64,000 nucleotides of DNA from Curtobacterium sp. MCJR17_020 (GTDB taxonomy: Bacteria; Actinomycetota; Actinomycetes; Actinomycetales; Microbacteriaceae): assembly GCF_003234365.2 (NCBI RefSeq), contig NZ_CP126260.1:310001-374000 (forward strand). The letters run 5' to 3'. Positions 1-7,968 of this stretch are shown in pieces. The notes under the pieces are model-generated. The model was not told the origin of the DNA, searched no databases, and saw only the letters and a program-made list of their open reading frames with translations. Within the stretch, counting starts at the first letter, position 1. Each line of letters begins with the position of its first letter. A program made the position numbers and the translations under genes.

Positions 1-229
1 CGACGACGGTCTTCCCACCGTTGCGGAGCACCAGGGACTCGGCGTCGAGCTCGATCGAGTCGACCCGACGGAGCTTCGCGTTCGACACGTGCACCGGCGC
101 GGCGTCGTGCGACGTCTCCGCCGCGACGGCGGTGTCCGCACCGAGCCCAGTGGTGCCGTCGAACGCGAGCGCACCGGCCGAGAAGGCGAGCACGGCAGCG
201 CCGAGCGCCAGCAGGGTCCGAGGGGTCAC
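1..229 (-). CDS. Secreted protein, N-terminal fragment
   Basis: This reading frame runs off the left edge, so only about the first 76 residues are visible. It opens at a GTG (229-227), the only ATG/GTG/TTG start available downstream of an in-frame stop at 295. The first 26 residues contain TPRTLLALGAAVLAFSAGAL, a short basic start followed by a hydrophobic core, which looks like a signal peptide. The following residues are Ala/Thr-rich and then charged. The product is therefore probably exported, but no family can be recognised from the fragment. No strong ribosome binding site is seen before the start. It is divergent from the SDR gene at 428. Confidence 0.5.
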   Translation of the reverse strand, partial: MTPRTLLALGAAVLAFSAGALAFDGTTGLGADTAVAAETSHDAAPVHVSNAKLRRVDSIELDAESLVLRNGGKTVV

Positions 230-427
230 CGTTCGACGGTACGGCCCCGATCCGTCCAGAACGACAGGTGTTACCGAATCGGGTCCTGGCCGTCACCGGA
301 CCGTGACAAACGAGGAAGACGCAGCTGCGGCCCTGGACCGGTGCGGCCGGCGGACGCTGGCCGCTCCGCGCGCCGGGGGACAGCCTCCTGGGCGGCCCGT
401 GGTGCGCCCCTGCGTACCGTCGGCGGC

Positions 428-1369
428 ATGACGGACCAGCAGAATGACCAGGCAGGGCTCGACCAGGCAGCGCTCGACCAGTACTCCATGCAGGACCCGA
501 CGAAGATGTACGCCGACAAGAAGCCCGACGAGCAGTACCTCGAGGGCGCCGGCACCGACGCCGAGATGGCGGAGAACGTCCCCGCCGACCACGGCGAGGA
601 CACCTACCGCGGCTCCGGACGGCTGACGGGCCGCAAGGCCCTCGTCACCGGTGGCGACTCCGGCATCGGCGCAGCGGTCGCCATCGCCTACGCACGCGAG
701 GGCGCCGACGTCGCGATCTCGTACCTGCCCGAGGAGCAGGAGGACGCCGACCGCATCGTCGCGCTCATCGAGGCAGCCGGCCGCAAGGCCGTCGCGCTGC
801 CCGGCGACATCACCTCGCTCGCGGTCTGCGAGCAGATCGTCGCCGACACCGTCGCACAGCTCGGCGGGATCGACATCCTGGTGAACAACGCGGGCAAGCA
901 GCAGAACGTCTCCTCGATCGAGGACATCTCGGACGACGAGTTCGACGAGACCTTCAAGACGAACGCCTACGCGACCTTCCGGATCACGAAGGCCGCCGTG
1001 CCGCACCTGCAGCCGGGCTCCACGATCATCAACACGACGTCGATCCAGGCCTACGCACCGTCGCCGCACCTCGTGCACTACGCGGCCACGAAGGCCACCG
1101 TGAACAACCTGGCGAAGGGCCTGGCGGCGCAGCTCGCACCGAAGGGCATCCGCGTCAACGCCGTCGCACCGGGGCCGATCTGGACGCCGCTGCAGCCGGC
1201 CGGCGGGCAGCCGCCCGAGGCGCTGCCGTCCGCGGGCGAGCAGACCTACCTGGGCCGCTGGGGGCAGCCGGCCGAGCTCGCGCCGGCGTACGTGTTCCTG
1301 GCGAGCGGTGAGTCGTCCTACGTGGTCGGCGAGACGCTCCACGTCGACGGTGGGATGCCGACGCCGTAG
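428..1369 (+). CDS. SDR family oxidoreductase (general-stress type)
   Basis: This 313-residue protein is a short-chain dehydrogenase/reductase. The Rossmann glycine motif TGGDSGIG is at about residues 74-81, NNAG follows near 155 and the catalytic YAATK near 217. About 65 residues precede the Rossmann fold, a hydrophilic extension typical of the YhdG/YdaD/GSP39-like subgroup linked to general stress. The end of the protein (SYVVGETLHVDGGMPTP) is the normal SDR C-terminus. The substrate cannot be told from sequence. The start at 428 is chosen because the longer upstream frame is low-complexity. A paralogue with the same layout lies at 39824-40714, upstream of ligD. Confidence 0.9.
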   Translation: MTDQQNDQAGLDQAALDQYSMQDPTKMYADKKPDEQYLEGAGTDAEMAENVPADHGEDTYRGSGRLTGRKALVTGGDSGIGAAVAIAYAREGADVAISYLPEEQEDADRIVALIEAAGRKAVALPGDITSLAVCEQIVADTVAQLGGIDILVNNAGKQQNVSSIEDISDDEFDETFKTNAYATFRITKAAVPHLQPGSTIINTTSIQAYAPSPHLVHYAATKATVNNLAKGLAAQLAPKGIRVNAVAPGPIWTPLQPAGGQPPEALPSAGEQTYLGRWGQPAELAPAYVFLASGESSYVVGETLHVDGGMPTP

Positions 1370-1386
1370 CGCGCCGACGACGGGCT

Positions 1387-1426
1387 GACGGGAGGCGCGG
1401 TGCCGGTGGGTACTGCGCCTCCCGTC
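1387..1426. terminator. Convergent bidirectional terminator (GGGAGGC family)
   Basis: GACGGGAGGCGC at 1387-1398 pairs with GCGCCTCCCGTC at 1415-1426, giving a perfect 12-bp stem around a 16-base loop. It sits between the ends of two convergent genes, so it can serve both. The same arm recurs at several other gene ends in this window. Confidence 0.75.
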
Positions 1427-1460
1427 GTCCGGATGGTCCCGTCTGCGGGCCGTGGCGACG

Positions 1461-1787
1461 TCAGCAGGTGACGGCGCGCGCCATGCGCTCGAGGAGTTCC
1501 CGCGCCGAGAGCGCGGCGGCGAGCTCGACCTCGACCGGGTTGATGCCGATCGCCTGCTCGAACGCGCGGCGACGTGCCTGGTCGACGATCGGCACCTCGG
1601 GGCGTTGCGGCAGCACCGCGATGGCCCGGGCGGCGGCGTCGAACGCTCCCGTGGGTCGGCCGAGTTGCTCCCACATCGCGCGGACGTCGTGCGCGACCTG
1701 CTCCGGGTCGCCGCCGAACTCGAAGCCGGCCGAGGCCATCGTCGCGAGTCCCTGTGCGGTGGGGTCGTTCGGGGTCATGCCCGGCAT
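1461..1787 (-). CDS. Hypothetical 108-residue protein
   Basis: This small frame encodes a protein with normal actinobacterial composition (acidic, Ala-rich, helical), including MWEQLGRPTGAFDAAARAIA and a C-terminal segment ending ARAVTC. I do not recognise a family. Two ATG codons are possible starts, at 1787 and 1778; the first is listed. No signal peptide or membrane segment is visible. It is convergent with the SDR gene and divergent from the TetR-like gene at 1957. It is called because its codon third positions are G/C-rich in this frame and because it ends exactly beside a terminator hairpin. Confidence 0.5.
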   Translation of the reverse strand: MPGMTPNDPTAQGLATMASAGFEFGGDPEQVAHDVRAMWEQLGRPTGAFDAAARAIAVLPQRPEVPIVDQARRRAFEQAIGINPVEVELAAALSARELLERMARAVTC

Positions 1788-1956
1788 CGTCACACGGATC
1801 CGTGCGAACGCGCTGGGCGTGGTGCCGGTGTCCGTGTCCCCCCATGTGCTGACACCCGTACCGGGGATTCTGTTGTCCCCCGTTCTGCGTTTGGATGGAC
1901 GTGCCCCGGGTCGGGGCGACCTCGGACAGGACGTCCGTGGAACGACGGAGGGCACG

Positions 1957-2640
1957 ATGCTCGAACACACCAGCGCCGACACGCAGGCCGCAGCGGCCGC
2001 GGCGGCGACCCTGCACCTCCGGATCACGATCGTGGGGGCCACCGTCGACCTGCTCCGTGACGTCCCCTTCCACGAAGCACGCGCCGTGCACGTGGCCGAG
2101 CGGATGGGCATCCCCGTCGAGGAGCTCCAGCAGCACTTCCCGTCCTGGGACGGCCTGGTGCTCGCAGCCGTCGACCGCTGGAACGGCGGTCGGATGGACG
2201 AGGTCACCCGCGAGGTCGGCGACGGGTCGACCGTCGAGCTCCTGCGCGCGATCGTCGCGTCGAACGCCGAGGACCCCGCGCTCATGCGCCTGCTCGTCGC
2301 CCTGCTGTCCGTCGCGGGCAACCCCGAGCACCCGATGGCGACCTACCTGCGGTCGCGTTACCAGCTCTTCTACGCCCAGGTGAAGCGCGGCCTCGAACAC
2401 GACATCGCCGTCGGCCGCGCCCCGCACACCATGGAACCCCGTCGCGGCGCGGAGCAGCTCATCGCGCTGTACGAGGGGCTGCAGCTGCAGGCCCTGCTCC
2501 GATCGGACCTCGACCTGGTTCCGGCGTTCGACCGTGCGGTGGCCCGACTCGAGCGCGGCTGGATGGAGCGCTACGAGCCGCAGGCCGCCCGTCGGCACGC
2601 GACGTGGAGCGACGGCGACGACGGCAGCTGGGACATCTAG
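1957..2640 (+). CDS. TetR-like transcriptional regulator
   Basis: The 227-residue product has a TetR-type layout: an N-terminal helical DNA-binding part, where EARAVHVAERMGIPVEELQQ (about residues 45-65) fits the helix-turn-helix and is followed by the usual aromatic-rich HFPSWDGLV segment, then an all-helical ligand domain. A good ribosome binding site (GGAGGG at 1947-1952) lies five bases before the ATG at 1957, which decides the start. The neighbours are a divergent hypothetical gene and the end of a ThrE-type exporter, so the regulated gene is not obvious. The DNA-binding domain is less canonical than in the other TetR proteins here. Confidence 0.75.
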   Translation: MLEHTSADTQAAAAAAATLHLRITIVGATVDLLRDVPFHEARAVHVAERMGIPVEELQQHFPSWDGLVLAAVDRWNGGRMDEVTREVGDGSTVELLRAIVASNAEDPALMRLLVALLSVAGNPEHPMATYLRSRYQLFYAQVKRGLEHDIAVGRAPHTMEPRRGAEQLIALYEGLQLQALLRSDLDLVPAFDRAVARLERGWMERYEPQAARRHATWSDGDDGSWDI

Positions 2641-2649
2641 CCCGGACCG

Positions 2650-4179
2650 TCAGCGTCCGTTCGGCGCCGACCGCGACCCGCGTGGCACCGAACCGTCGCC
2701 GGGGTCGTACCCGGTGTCGCGGATGACCCGGAGCGCTGTGGTGTCGTTGTGGACCGAGTGCACGACGACCCGACGGGTCCGCCGGAGCGCCCGGCGCGCG
2801 CCCGGTGTCGCGAACAGGCCGCCGAGCACGAGTCCGGCGCCGATCCCGAGCGCCACGGAGACCGCGGCCACGAAGTCGAGGGCCGCACTCGACGAGCCCG
2901 ACATGAAGTTCAGCAGTGCGTTCGACACGGCGACACCGGGCAGCAGCGCTCCGCAGAACGCCGGCACCGCGATCGCCGCGACCGCGGTCCGCATCCGCGC
3001 GGCTGCGTAGGTGGACAGCACGCCGAGCAGGACCGCGGCCAGGAACGTCGCGCCGAGCAGCGGCAGGCCGAGCTGCCGCAGGCCCCACAGCGAGGCTCCA
3101 GCGGCGACGGAGAACACCACCGCGACGGGGATCACCCGCGCACTGGCCTGCTGCACGAAGCAGTTCGCGCCGGCCGACACCACCGTGAGCGAGAGTGACG
3201 CCCACAACGGCAGCGCCTGGGTGACGATGCCCGACGGGTCGACCTCGAGGTGCAGCCACTTCGTCATCGCGATCCCCGCGGGCACCCCCACGACGATGGC
3301 AGCGATGACCAACCCGATGTAGAACGCCCGGGCGACCGCCATCGCACGGAAGCCGGATATCGCGTCCTGCGCCCACGTCACGAGCGAGACGTGCGGCAGG
3401 AGCAGCACCACCAGGGCCGCCACCATCGTGGCGGCACCCGCCGGGTGCAGGACGCCCACACCGATGGCCAGGGTGCCGATCACCGACGCGACCGCTCCCT
3501 GCGCTCCGGACACGAAGAACTGCGGGTAGCCACGACCGGTCAGCCAGCGCCCGGACAGGATGATCCCGAACATCAACACGAAGGCACCGATGCCCGCTCG
3601 CCATCCGCCACCGGCCTGCATCGCGATCGAGGTCCCCAGGATCGAGAGCCCGACGTCGGCGAGCCACGTGGGCCAGCGCGGCGGCATCCGCAGCACCGCC
3701 ACGAGGGCGCTCACGCCCGAGGTCATGTCCCGTTCGTCGTGGATCAGGTCGTCGACGATCTGGTTCGCACGTGCGAGTCGGTCGAGGTCGGAGCCGTCGG
3801 AACTCACCGTCCGGACCTTCACGAGCGGCGGGATGTCGGCCGGCGCGTACTGGAGCGTCACCGAACTGCCGGAGAAGTCGAGGTCGAGCGGGGCCAGGTT
3901 CCACTTCGTCGACACCGCGACGACGGCGGTCTCGACGCTGCGGGTGTCGGCGCCGGAGGCGAGCATCACCTCGGCCAGGTCGAGGCAGAAGTCGACGATC
4001 TGCGCGGCGGTGTACTGGTCGCGACCCTTGGCGTCGGGTTCGACGTGCTCGTAGATCGTGCCGCGCAGTCGGGCACGGGCGTCGCGCAGGTCGTGCTGCG
4101 CCAGGCTGCGGCGTCGGGGGCGGGGCGGCCGGTGTGGGCGCCCCGGCTTGGGTTCGCCGGGGAAGTGCTGCTCGGCCAT
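2650..4179 (-). CDS. Threonine/serine exporter family membrane protein (ThrE-like)
   Basis: This 509-residue protein matches the ThrE layout. A cytoplasmic N-terminal domain of about 165 residues contains the family signature region CLDLAEVMLASGADTRSVET and is followed by about ten hydrophobic segments. The first membrane block (about residues 170-300) corresponds to DUF1212 and the second (about 320-460) to the DUF3815-like half. Family members export threonine or serine by proton antiport. The C-terminus is a basic cytoplasmic tail. It ends convergent with, and about 10 bases from, the TetR-like gene. The substrate is inferred from the family only. Confidence 0.85.
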   Translation of the reverse strand: MAEQHFPGEPKPGRPHRPPRPRRRSLAQHDLRDARARLRGTIYEHVEPDAKGRDQYTAAQIVDFCLDLAEVMLASGADTRSVETAVVAVSTKWNLAPLDLDFSGSSVTLQYAPADIPPLVKVRTVSSDGSDLDRLARANQIVDDLIHDERDMTSGVSALVAVLRMPPRWPTWLADVGLSILGTSIAMQAGGGWRAGIGAFVLMFGIILSGRWLTGRGYPQFFVSGAQGAVASVIGTLAIGVGVLHPAGAATMVAALVVLLLPHVSLVTWAQDAISGFRAMAVARAFYIGLVIAAIVVGVPAGIAMTKWLHLEVDPSGIVTQALPLWASLSLTVVSAGANCFVQQASARVIPVAVVFSVAAGASLWGLRQLGLPLLGATFLAAVLLGVLSTYAAARMRTAVAAIAVPAFCGALLPGVAVSNALLNFMSGSSSAALDFVAAVSVALGIGAGLVLGGLFATPGARRALRRTRRVVVHSVHNDTTALRVIRDTGYDPGDGSVPRGSRSAPNGR

Positions 4180-4220
4180 CCGACCATGGTGCCAGTCGCG
4201 ATCTGGACGCGACCAGAGCG

Positions 4221-4260
4221 GACGGGAGGCCCGGTGCCAGCTGGCACCGGGCCTCCCGTC
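4221..4260. terminator. Perfect 40-bp palindromic terminator
   Basis: The sequence from 4221 to 4260 is a perfect palindrome with arms that begin GACGGGAGGCCCGGTGCC. It lies just downstream of the minus-strand osmC stop and upstream of the ThrE-like gene, so it most likely terminates osmC and insulates the exporter gene. Confidence 0.8.
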
Positions 4261-4292
4261 AGGTGGTCGGTCGCGTCTCGGACGCGACCCGC

Positions 4293-4733
4293 CTACTGCT
4301 CGAACGTCGCGTCGAGCGTGATGTCGACGCCGGTGAGTGCCTTGCTGACCGGGCAGGTCGCCTTGGCGTCCTCGGCGGCCTTGAGGAAGGTCGCCTCGTC
4401 GATGCCGGTGACCTCACCGTGCACGGTCAGGGCGATGCCGGTGAGCTTGAAGCCGCCGGCGGAGTCCGGGCCGAGCGAGACGTCGGCCTTGACGTCGAGG
4501 GCCTCGACCGTTCCGCCGGCCTCGCCGAGGACGGCGGAGAACTGCATGGCGTAGCAGGCCGAGTGTGCGGCGGCGATGAGCTCCTCGGGGCTGGTGCTGC
4601 CACCGGCCTCGTCAGCGGCGCGCTTCGGGAACGAGACGTCGTAGGTGCCGACCTTCGAGCTGGAGAGTTCGACCTGGCCGGAACCGTCGTTGAGGCCGCC
4701 GTTCCAGGCGGTGCGTGCGGTGCGCGTGGGCAT
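4293..4733 (-). CDS. osmC: OsmC family peroxiredoxin
   Basis: The 146-residue protein belongs to the OsmC/Ohr family, which reduces organic hydroperoxides in the cytoplasm. Both redox cysteines are present in family context: the first in AAHSACYAM (about residue 60) and the second in ATCPVSKAL (about residue 127). Length and start MPTRTARTAWNGGL are typical of the OsmC branch. An AGGAG motif lies seven bases upstream of the ATG at 4733. The gene is divergent from an alcohol dehydrogenase, and the shared intergenic region carries palindromes that may control both. A perfect palindromic terminator follows the stop. Confidence 0.92.
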   Translation of the reverse strand: MPTRTARTAWNGGLNDGSGQVELSSSKVGTYDVSFPKRAADEAGGSTSPEELIAAAHSACYAMQFSAVLGEAGGTVEALDVKADVSLGPDSAGGFKLTGIALTVHGEVTGIDEATFLKAAEDAKATCPVSKALTGVDITLDATFEQ

Positions 4734-4793
4734 GGCCGCTCCTTTCGTGTGGGGGATCGGACCCGAGCGGGGCCGTCGCAGCCGAGTCAAGCG

Positions 4794-4880
4794 GAGAACG
4801 CCCGTTCTCGCAACCGGCTCACGGCGAAGACGCAGGCTTCTCGGTTTTGGGCGACAGGTGTCGTGTTCAACGACAGGTGT
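4794..4880. promoter_or_regulatory. Divergent osmC/adh control region with palindromes and repeats
   Basis: The 177-base gap between osmC and the alcohol dehydrogenase gene holds a perfect palindrome GAGAACGCCCGTTCTC (4794-4809). Further on are two direct copies of CGACAGGTGT (4852-4861 and 4871-4880), spaced 19 bases apart, which also form an inverted repeat TGTCGT-N5-ACGACA (4859-4875). These look like operator half-sites. A third CGACAGGTGT is at 262-271, upstream of two other divergent genes. The bound regulator is unknown. Confidence 0.5.
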
Positions 4881-4910
4881 AGCCTGAATGGCGTTCAAAG
4901 GAGACCCACC

Positions 4911-5954
4911 ATGCGCGCCGTCGTGTTCGAGCAGTACCAGACCTTCCCGTCCCTGACAGAGGTCCCGAAGCCCACCCCGGGTCCGGGGGAGGTGCTCCTC
5001 AAGGTCGCAGGTGCCGGCGCGTGCCACTCGGACGTCGCGGTGTACCGCGAGTTCCAGGAGGGCCAGCCGGGCGCACAGTCCCCGTCGTTCGTGCTCGGGC
5101 ACGAGAACTCCGGCTGGGTCGAGTCCGTCGGCGACGGCGTGACCGGGTTCACCGAGGGCGACGCCTACCTGGTCTACGGGCCGGTCGGCTGCGGGCACTG
5201 CTCGTACTGCTCCAAGGGGCAGGACACCTACTGCGAGAACGCCGCGACGAACCCCTCCATGGGCATCGGTCTCGGGCGGGACGGCGGCATGGCGGAGTAC
5301 GTCAGCGTCCCCGCTCGCAACCTCGTGCCGCTCGGCGATGCCGATCCGATCGCTGCCGCACCGCTCAGCGACGCCGCACTCACGCCGTACCACGCGATCA
5401 AGAACGCGCTGCCGAACCTGGCAGGCGGGGGCAAGTACGCGCTGGTCGTCGGGCTGGGCGGCCTCGGGCAGATCGCCGTGCAGATCCTCACCGCGCTCAC
5501 CGGCGCCACGGTCATCGCGACCGACATGAAGCAGGACGCCATGGACCGCGCTGCCGCCCGCGGAGCGATCACGGTGCCCGGCGGGCCGGACCAGGCCGCC
5601 GCGATCCGCGAGATCACGGGCGGCCGCGGGGTCGATGCCGCGTTCGACTTCGTCGGAGCGACGCCCACCATCAAGGTCGCGCAGGCGTCCATGGCCGTCG
5701 GTGGCCGGTTCACCGTCGTCGGGATCGCCGGCGGTACCACCGAGTGGAACTTCTTCGCGACGCCGTACGAGTCGACGATCACGAACACCTACTGGGGCAC
5801 CATCGAAGACCTGCACGAGGTCGTCGCCATGTACCGCGCCGGGCAGATCGTCCCCGACGTCGAGCGCTACGCGCTGTCGGACGCGCTCGAGGCCTACCGG
5901 AAGCTCGAGGCCGGCGAGCTGGCGGGTCGAGCGGTCGTCGTCCCGACGCTCTGA
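4911..5954 (+). CDS. Zinc-dependent NAD(P)-linked alcohol dehydrogenase
   Basis: The 347-residue protein is a medium-chain alcohol dehydrogenase. Catalytic zinc ligands are visible as C38-H39 and H64-E65, and the structural zinc cysteines as C94, C97, C100 and C108 in GCGHCSYCSKGQDTYC. The nucleotide-binding GLGGLG lies near residue 180. It should oxidise alcohols or reduce aldehydes in the cytoplasm; the actual substrate is not predictable. An AAAGGAG motif precedes the ATG at 4911, confirming the start. It is divergent from osmC and ends at a dispersed palindromic repeat. Confidence 0.9.
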   Translation: MRAVVFEQYQTFPSLTEVPKPTPGPGEVLLKVAGAGACHSDVAVYREFQEGQPGAQSPSFVLGHENSGWVESVGDGVTGFTEGDAYLVYGPVGCGHCSYCSKGQDTYCENAATNPSMGIGLGRDGGMAEYVSVPARNLVPLGDADPIAAAPLSDAALTPYHAIKNALPNLAGGGKYALVVGLGGLGQIAVQILTALTGATVIATDMKQDAMDRAAARGAITVPGGPDQAAAIREITGGRGVDAAFDFVGATPTIKVAQASMAVGGRFTVVGIAGGTTEWNFFATPYESTITNTYWGTIEDLHEVVAMYRAGQIVPDVERYALSDALEAYRKLEAGELAGRAVVVPTL

Positions 5955-5973
5955 CCTCGCGGCGTCCCTGGTC

Positions 5974-6020
5974 GATTCGGGCGTACCTGGTCGGAACTTC
6001 GGACCAGGTGCGCCCGAATC
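5974..6020. repeat. Dispersed palindrome (GGGCGTACC family), likely terminator
   Basis: Arms GATTCGGGCGTACCTGGTC (5974-5992) and GACCAGGTGCGCCCGAATC (6002-6020) pair at 18 of 19 positions around a GGAACTTCG-type loop. It lies between convergent genes, so termination is a likely role. A second copy with a similar GGAAGTTT centre is at 19094-19132, and a degenerate one at 43668-43693, which makes it a repeat family rather than a chance hairpin. Confidence 0.7.
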
Positions 6021-6061
6021 CGCTTCCCATCGCGAGCGCCCTGGGAAAGAACGACCCCGGG

Positions 6062-7939
6062 TCAGCGGCCCGCGGCGTAGCCCTGCGCACCGCGGGGGTT
6101 CGCCGCCGCGCCGAGGACACCGGTCGCCGGGTCGCGGGTGACGCAGGTCAGACGGCCGAGGCTCCAGTCGCCGGCGCGGGTGACGACGTGTCCGCGGGCT
6201 TCGAGTTCCGCGATGACGTCGTCGCCGATCCGGTCCTCGACCACGAGGCCCGCCGGCTCCCACGTGCGCGGCCAGAACGACCCCGGGAACGACGTCGTGT
6301 GCAGCGCCGGGGCGTCGATCGCCTGCTGCGGGGTGTACCCGCCGACGATCCACCGCAGCAGGAACAGCAGCTGCCACTGGTCCTGCTGGTCGCCGCCGGG
6401 TGAACCGACCGCGGCCACTGGTGCGCCGTCACGGAGCACCAGGGTCGGCGTCAGGGTCGTGCGGGGGCGCTCGCCGGGGCGGAGCGTCGACGCCGTGCCC
6501 GGTTCGAGCCAGGTCATCTGCAGCCGGGTGCCCAGGCAGAACCCGAGCTCCGGGATCGTCGGCGACGACTGCAGCCAGCCGCCGGACGGTGTCGCGCTGA
6601 CGATGTTGCCCCAGCGGTCCACGACGTCGATGTGGCAGGTGTCGCCCCGGGTCTCGCCGTCCGGGGCCACGAACGGCTCGCCGCGGTCCTCGACCGGAGC
6701 GACCGGAGCGACCGGCGCGCGCTCGGTGTCCCGCGCGACCTGCACGGTGGGTTCGCCGAGGCCAGCGCCGTCGCCGGCGGAGTACGACGTCCGGGCCGGC
6801 GGCATCGCCCGCTCGGCGCCAGGGATCATTCCCGGACGCAGCTCGGCCGAGGCCCGCTCGCCGATCAGCGCACGCCGCTCGTCGGTGTACGCGTCGGAGA
6901 GCAGCACGTCGAGCGGGACGTCACCGTCGCCGTAGAACGCCTCGCGGTCGGCCATGGCGAGCTTCTGCGCCTCGACGATGGTGTGTGCGCCGACCGACGT
7001 GGACGGGTCGAGCAGTGCGTCGTCGAGCGGATCGAGCAGTCGCAGGGTCTGCAGGAGCGCCGGACCCTGGCCCCACGGCCCGGTCTTCGCGATCGTGCAG
7101 CCGCGGAACTCCGCCGTCGCGGCGGGCTCGTACGACGCCCGGAACGCCGCCAGGTCCGACGCCCGGATGACCCCGGCGTGGTCGGTCCCCGACGCGTGTC
7201 GGTGCGTCTCCCGCACGAAGCGGTCGATGGCCTCGGCGACGAAGCCCTCGGCCCACTCGCTCCGTGCGGCGTCGATGCGGGCGGTCCGGCTGCCGGAGCC
7301 GTCACCGGCGTCGAGGAGCCGGTCGAGCACTGTGGCCAGCGCCTCGTTGCGCACCAGGTCCCCGGCGACCGGTGCGGTGCCTCCTGGCAGCCACTGCGTG
7401 GCGGACGTGGGCCAGTGGCCACGGAACAGGCCCTGCACGGCGGTGATCGTCCGGACCACCCCGGCTGCGACCGGGTGGCCGTCACGGGCGTAGCCGATCG
7501 CCGGGGCGAGGACGTCGGCGAGCTCCCACGTGCCGTGGTCGCGGAGCAGCAGCAGCCACGCGTCGACGGCACCCGGGACGGTGGCGGCGAGCGCGCCGGA
7601 GCCGGGGACGAGGTCGAGGCCCTCGGCGCGGTAGTGCTCGGGCGTCGCGCCGGCCGGTGCCGGACCCTGGCCGACGAGCACGACCGGGGTCGGGTCAGAC
7701 GCCGTCGCGAACACCGCCGTCAGGTCGCCGCCCGGGCCGTTCAGGTGCGGTTCGACCACGTGCAGGACGAACGCGCCCGCGACGGCTGCGTCGAAGGCGT
7801 TGCCGCCGCGTTCGAGCACCGACTGTGCGGTGGCGGTCGCGATCCAGTGCGTCGCGGCCGCCATGCCGAACGTGCCCTGCAGGTCCGGGCGCGAGGTCTG
7901 TGTGGCGGGCGGGACGAAGGCGGGGTTCGGCGTCGGCAT
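6062..7939 (-). CDS. Gamma-glutamyltransferase family protein
   Basis: This 625-residue protein is a member of the Ntn-hydrolase gamma-glutamyltranspeptidase family, which cleaves gamma-glutamyl bonds of glutathione-like compounds. The N-terminal half carries GGNAFDAAVA and HLNGPGGD. The nucleophile that would become the N-terminus of the small subunit is the threonine of RGDTCH (about residue 434), followed by DRWGNIVSATPSGG and a late SPGGDQQDQ segment. No signal peptide is seen, so a cytoplasmic location is possible. The gene lies 29 bases downstream of a TauE/SafE transporter on the same strand and is probably co-transcribed with it. Substrate assignment is by family only. Confidence 0.88.
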   Translation of the reverse strand: MPTPNPAFVPPATQTSRPDLQGTFGMAAATHWIATATAQSVLERGGNAFDAAVAGAFVLHVVEPHLNGPGGDLTAVFATASDPTPVVLVGQGPAPAGATPEHYRAEGLDLVPGSGALAATVPGAVDAWLLLLRDHGTWELADVLAPAIGYARDGHPVAAGVVRTITAVQGLFRGHWPTSATQWLPGGTAPVAGDLVRNEALATVLDRLLDAGDGSGSRTARIDAARSEWAEGFVAEAIDRFVRETHRHASGTDHAGVIRASDLAAFRASYEPAATAEFRGCTIAKTGPWGQGPALLQTLRLLDPLDDALLDPSTSVGAHTIVEAQKLAMADREAFYGDGDVPLDVLLSDAYTDERRALIGERASAELRPGMIPGAERAMPPARTSYSAGDGAGLGEPTVQVARDTERAPVAPVAPVEDRGEPFVAPDGETRGDTCHIDVVDRWGNIVSATPSGGWLQSSPTIPELGFCLGTRLQMTWLEPGTASTLRPGERPRTTLTPTLVLRDGAPVAAVGSPGGDQQDQWQLLFLLRWIVGGYTPQQAIDAPALHTTSFPGSFWPRTWEPAGLVVEDRIGDDVIAELEARGHVVTRAGDWSLGRLTCVTRDPATGVLGAAANPRGAQGYAAGR

Positions 7940-7968
7940 GCACCCATCCTCTCCCCAGGGCTCGCCGC

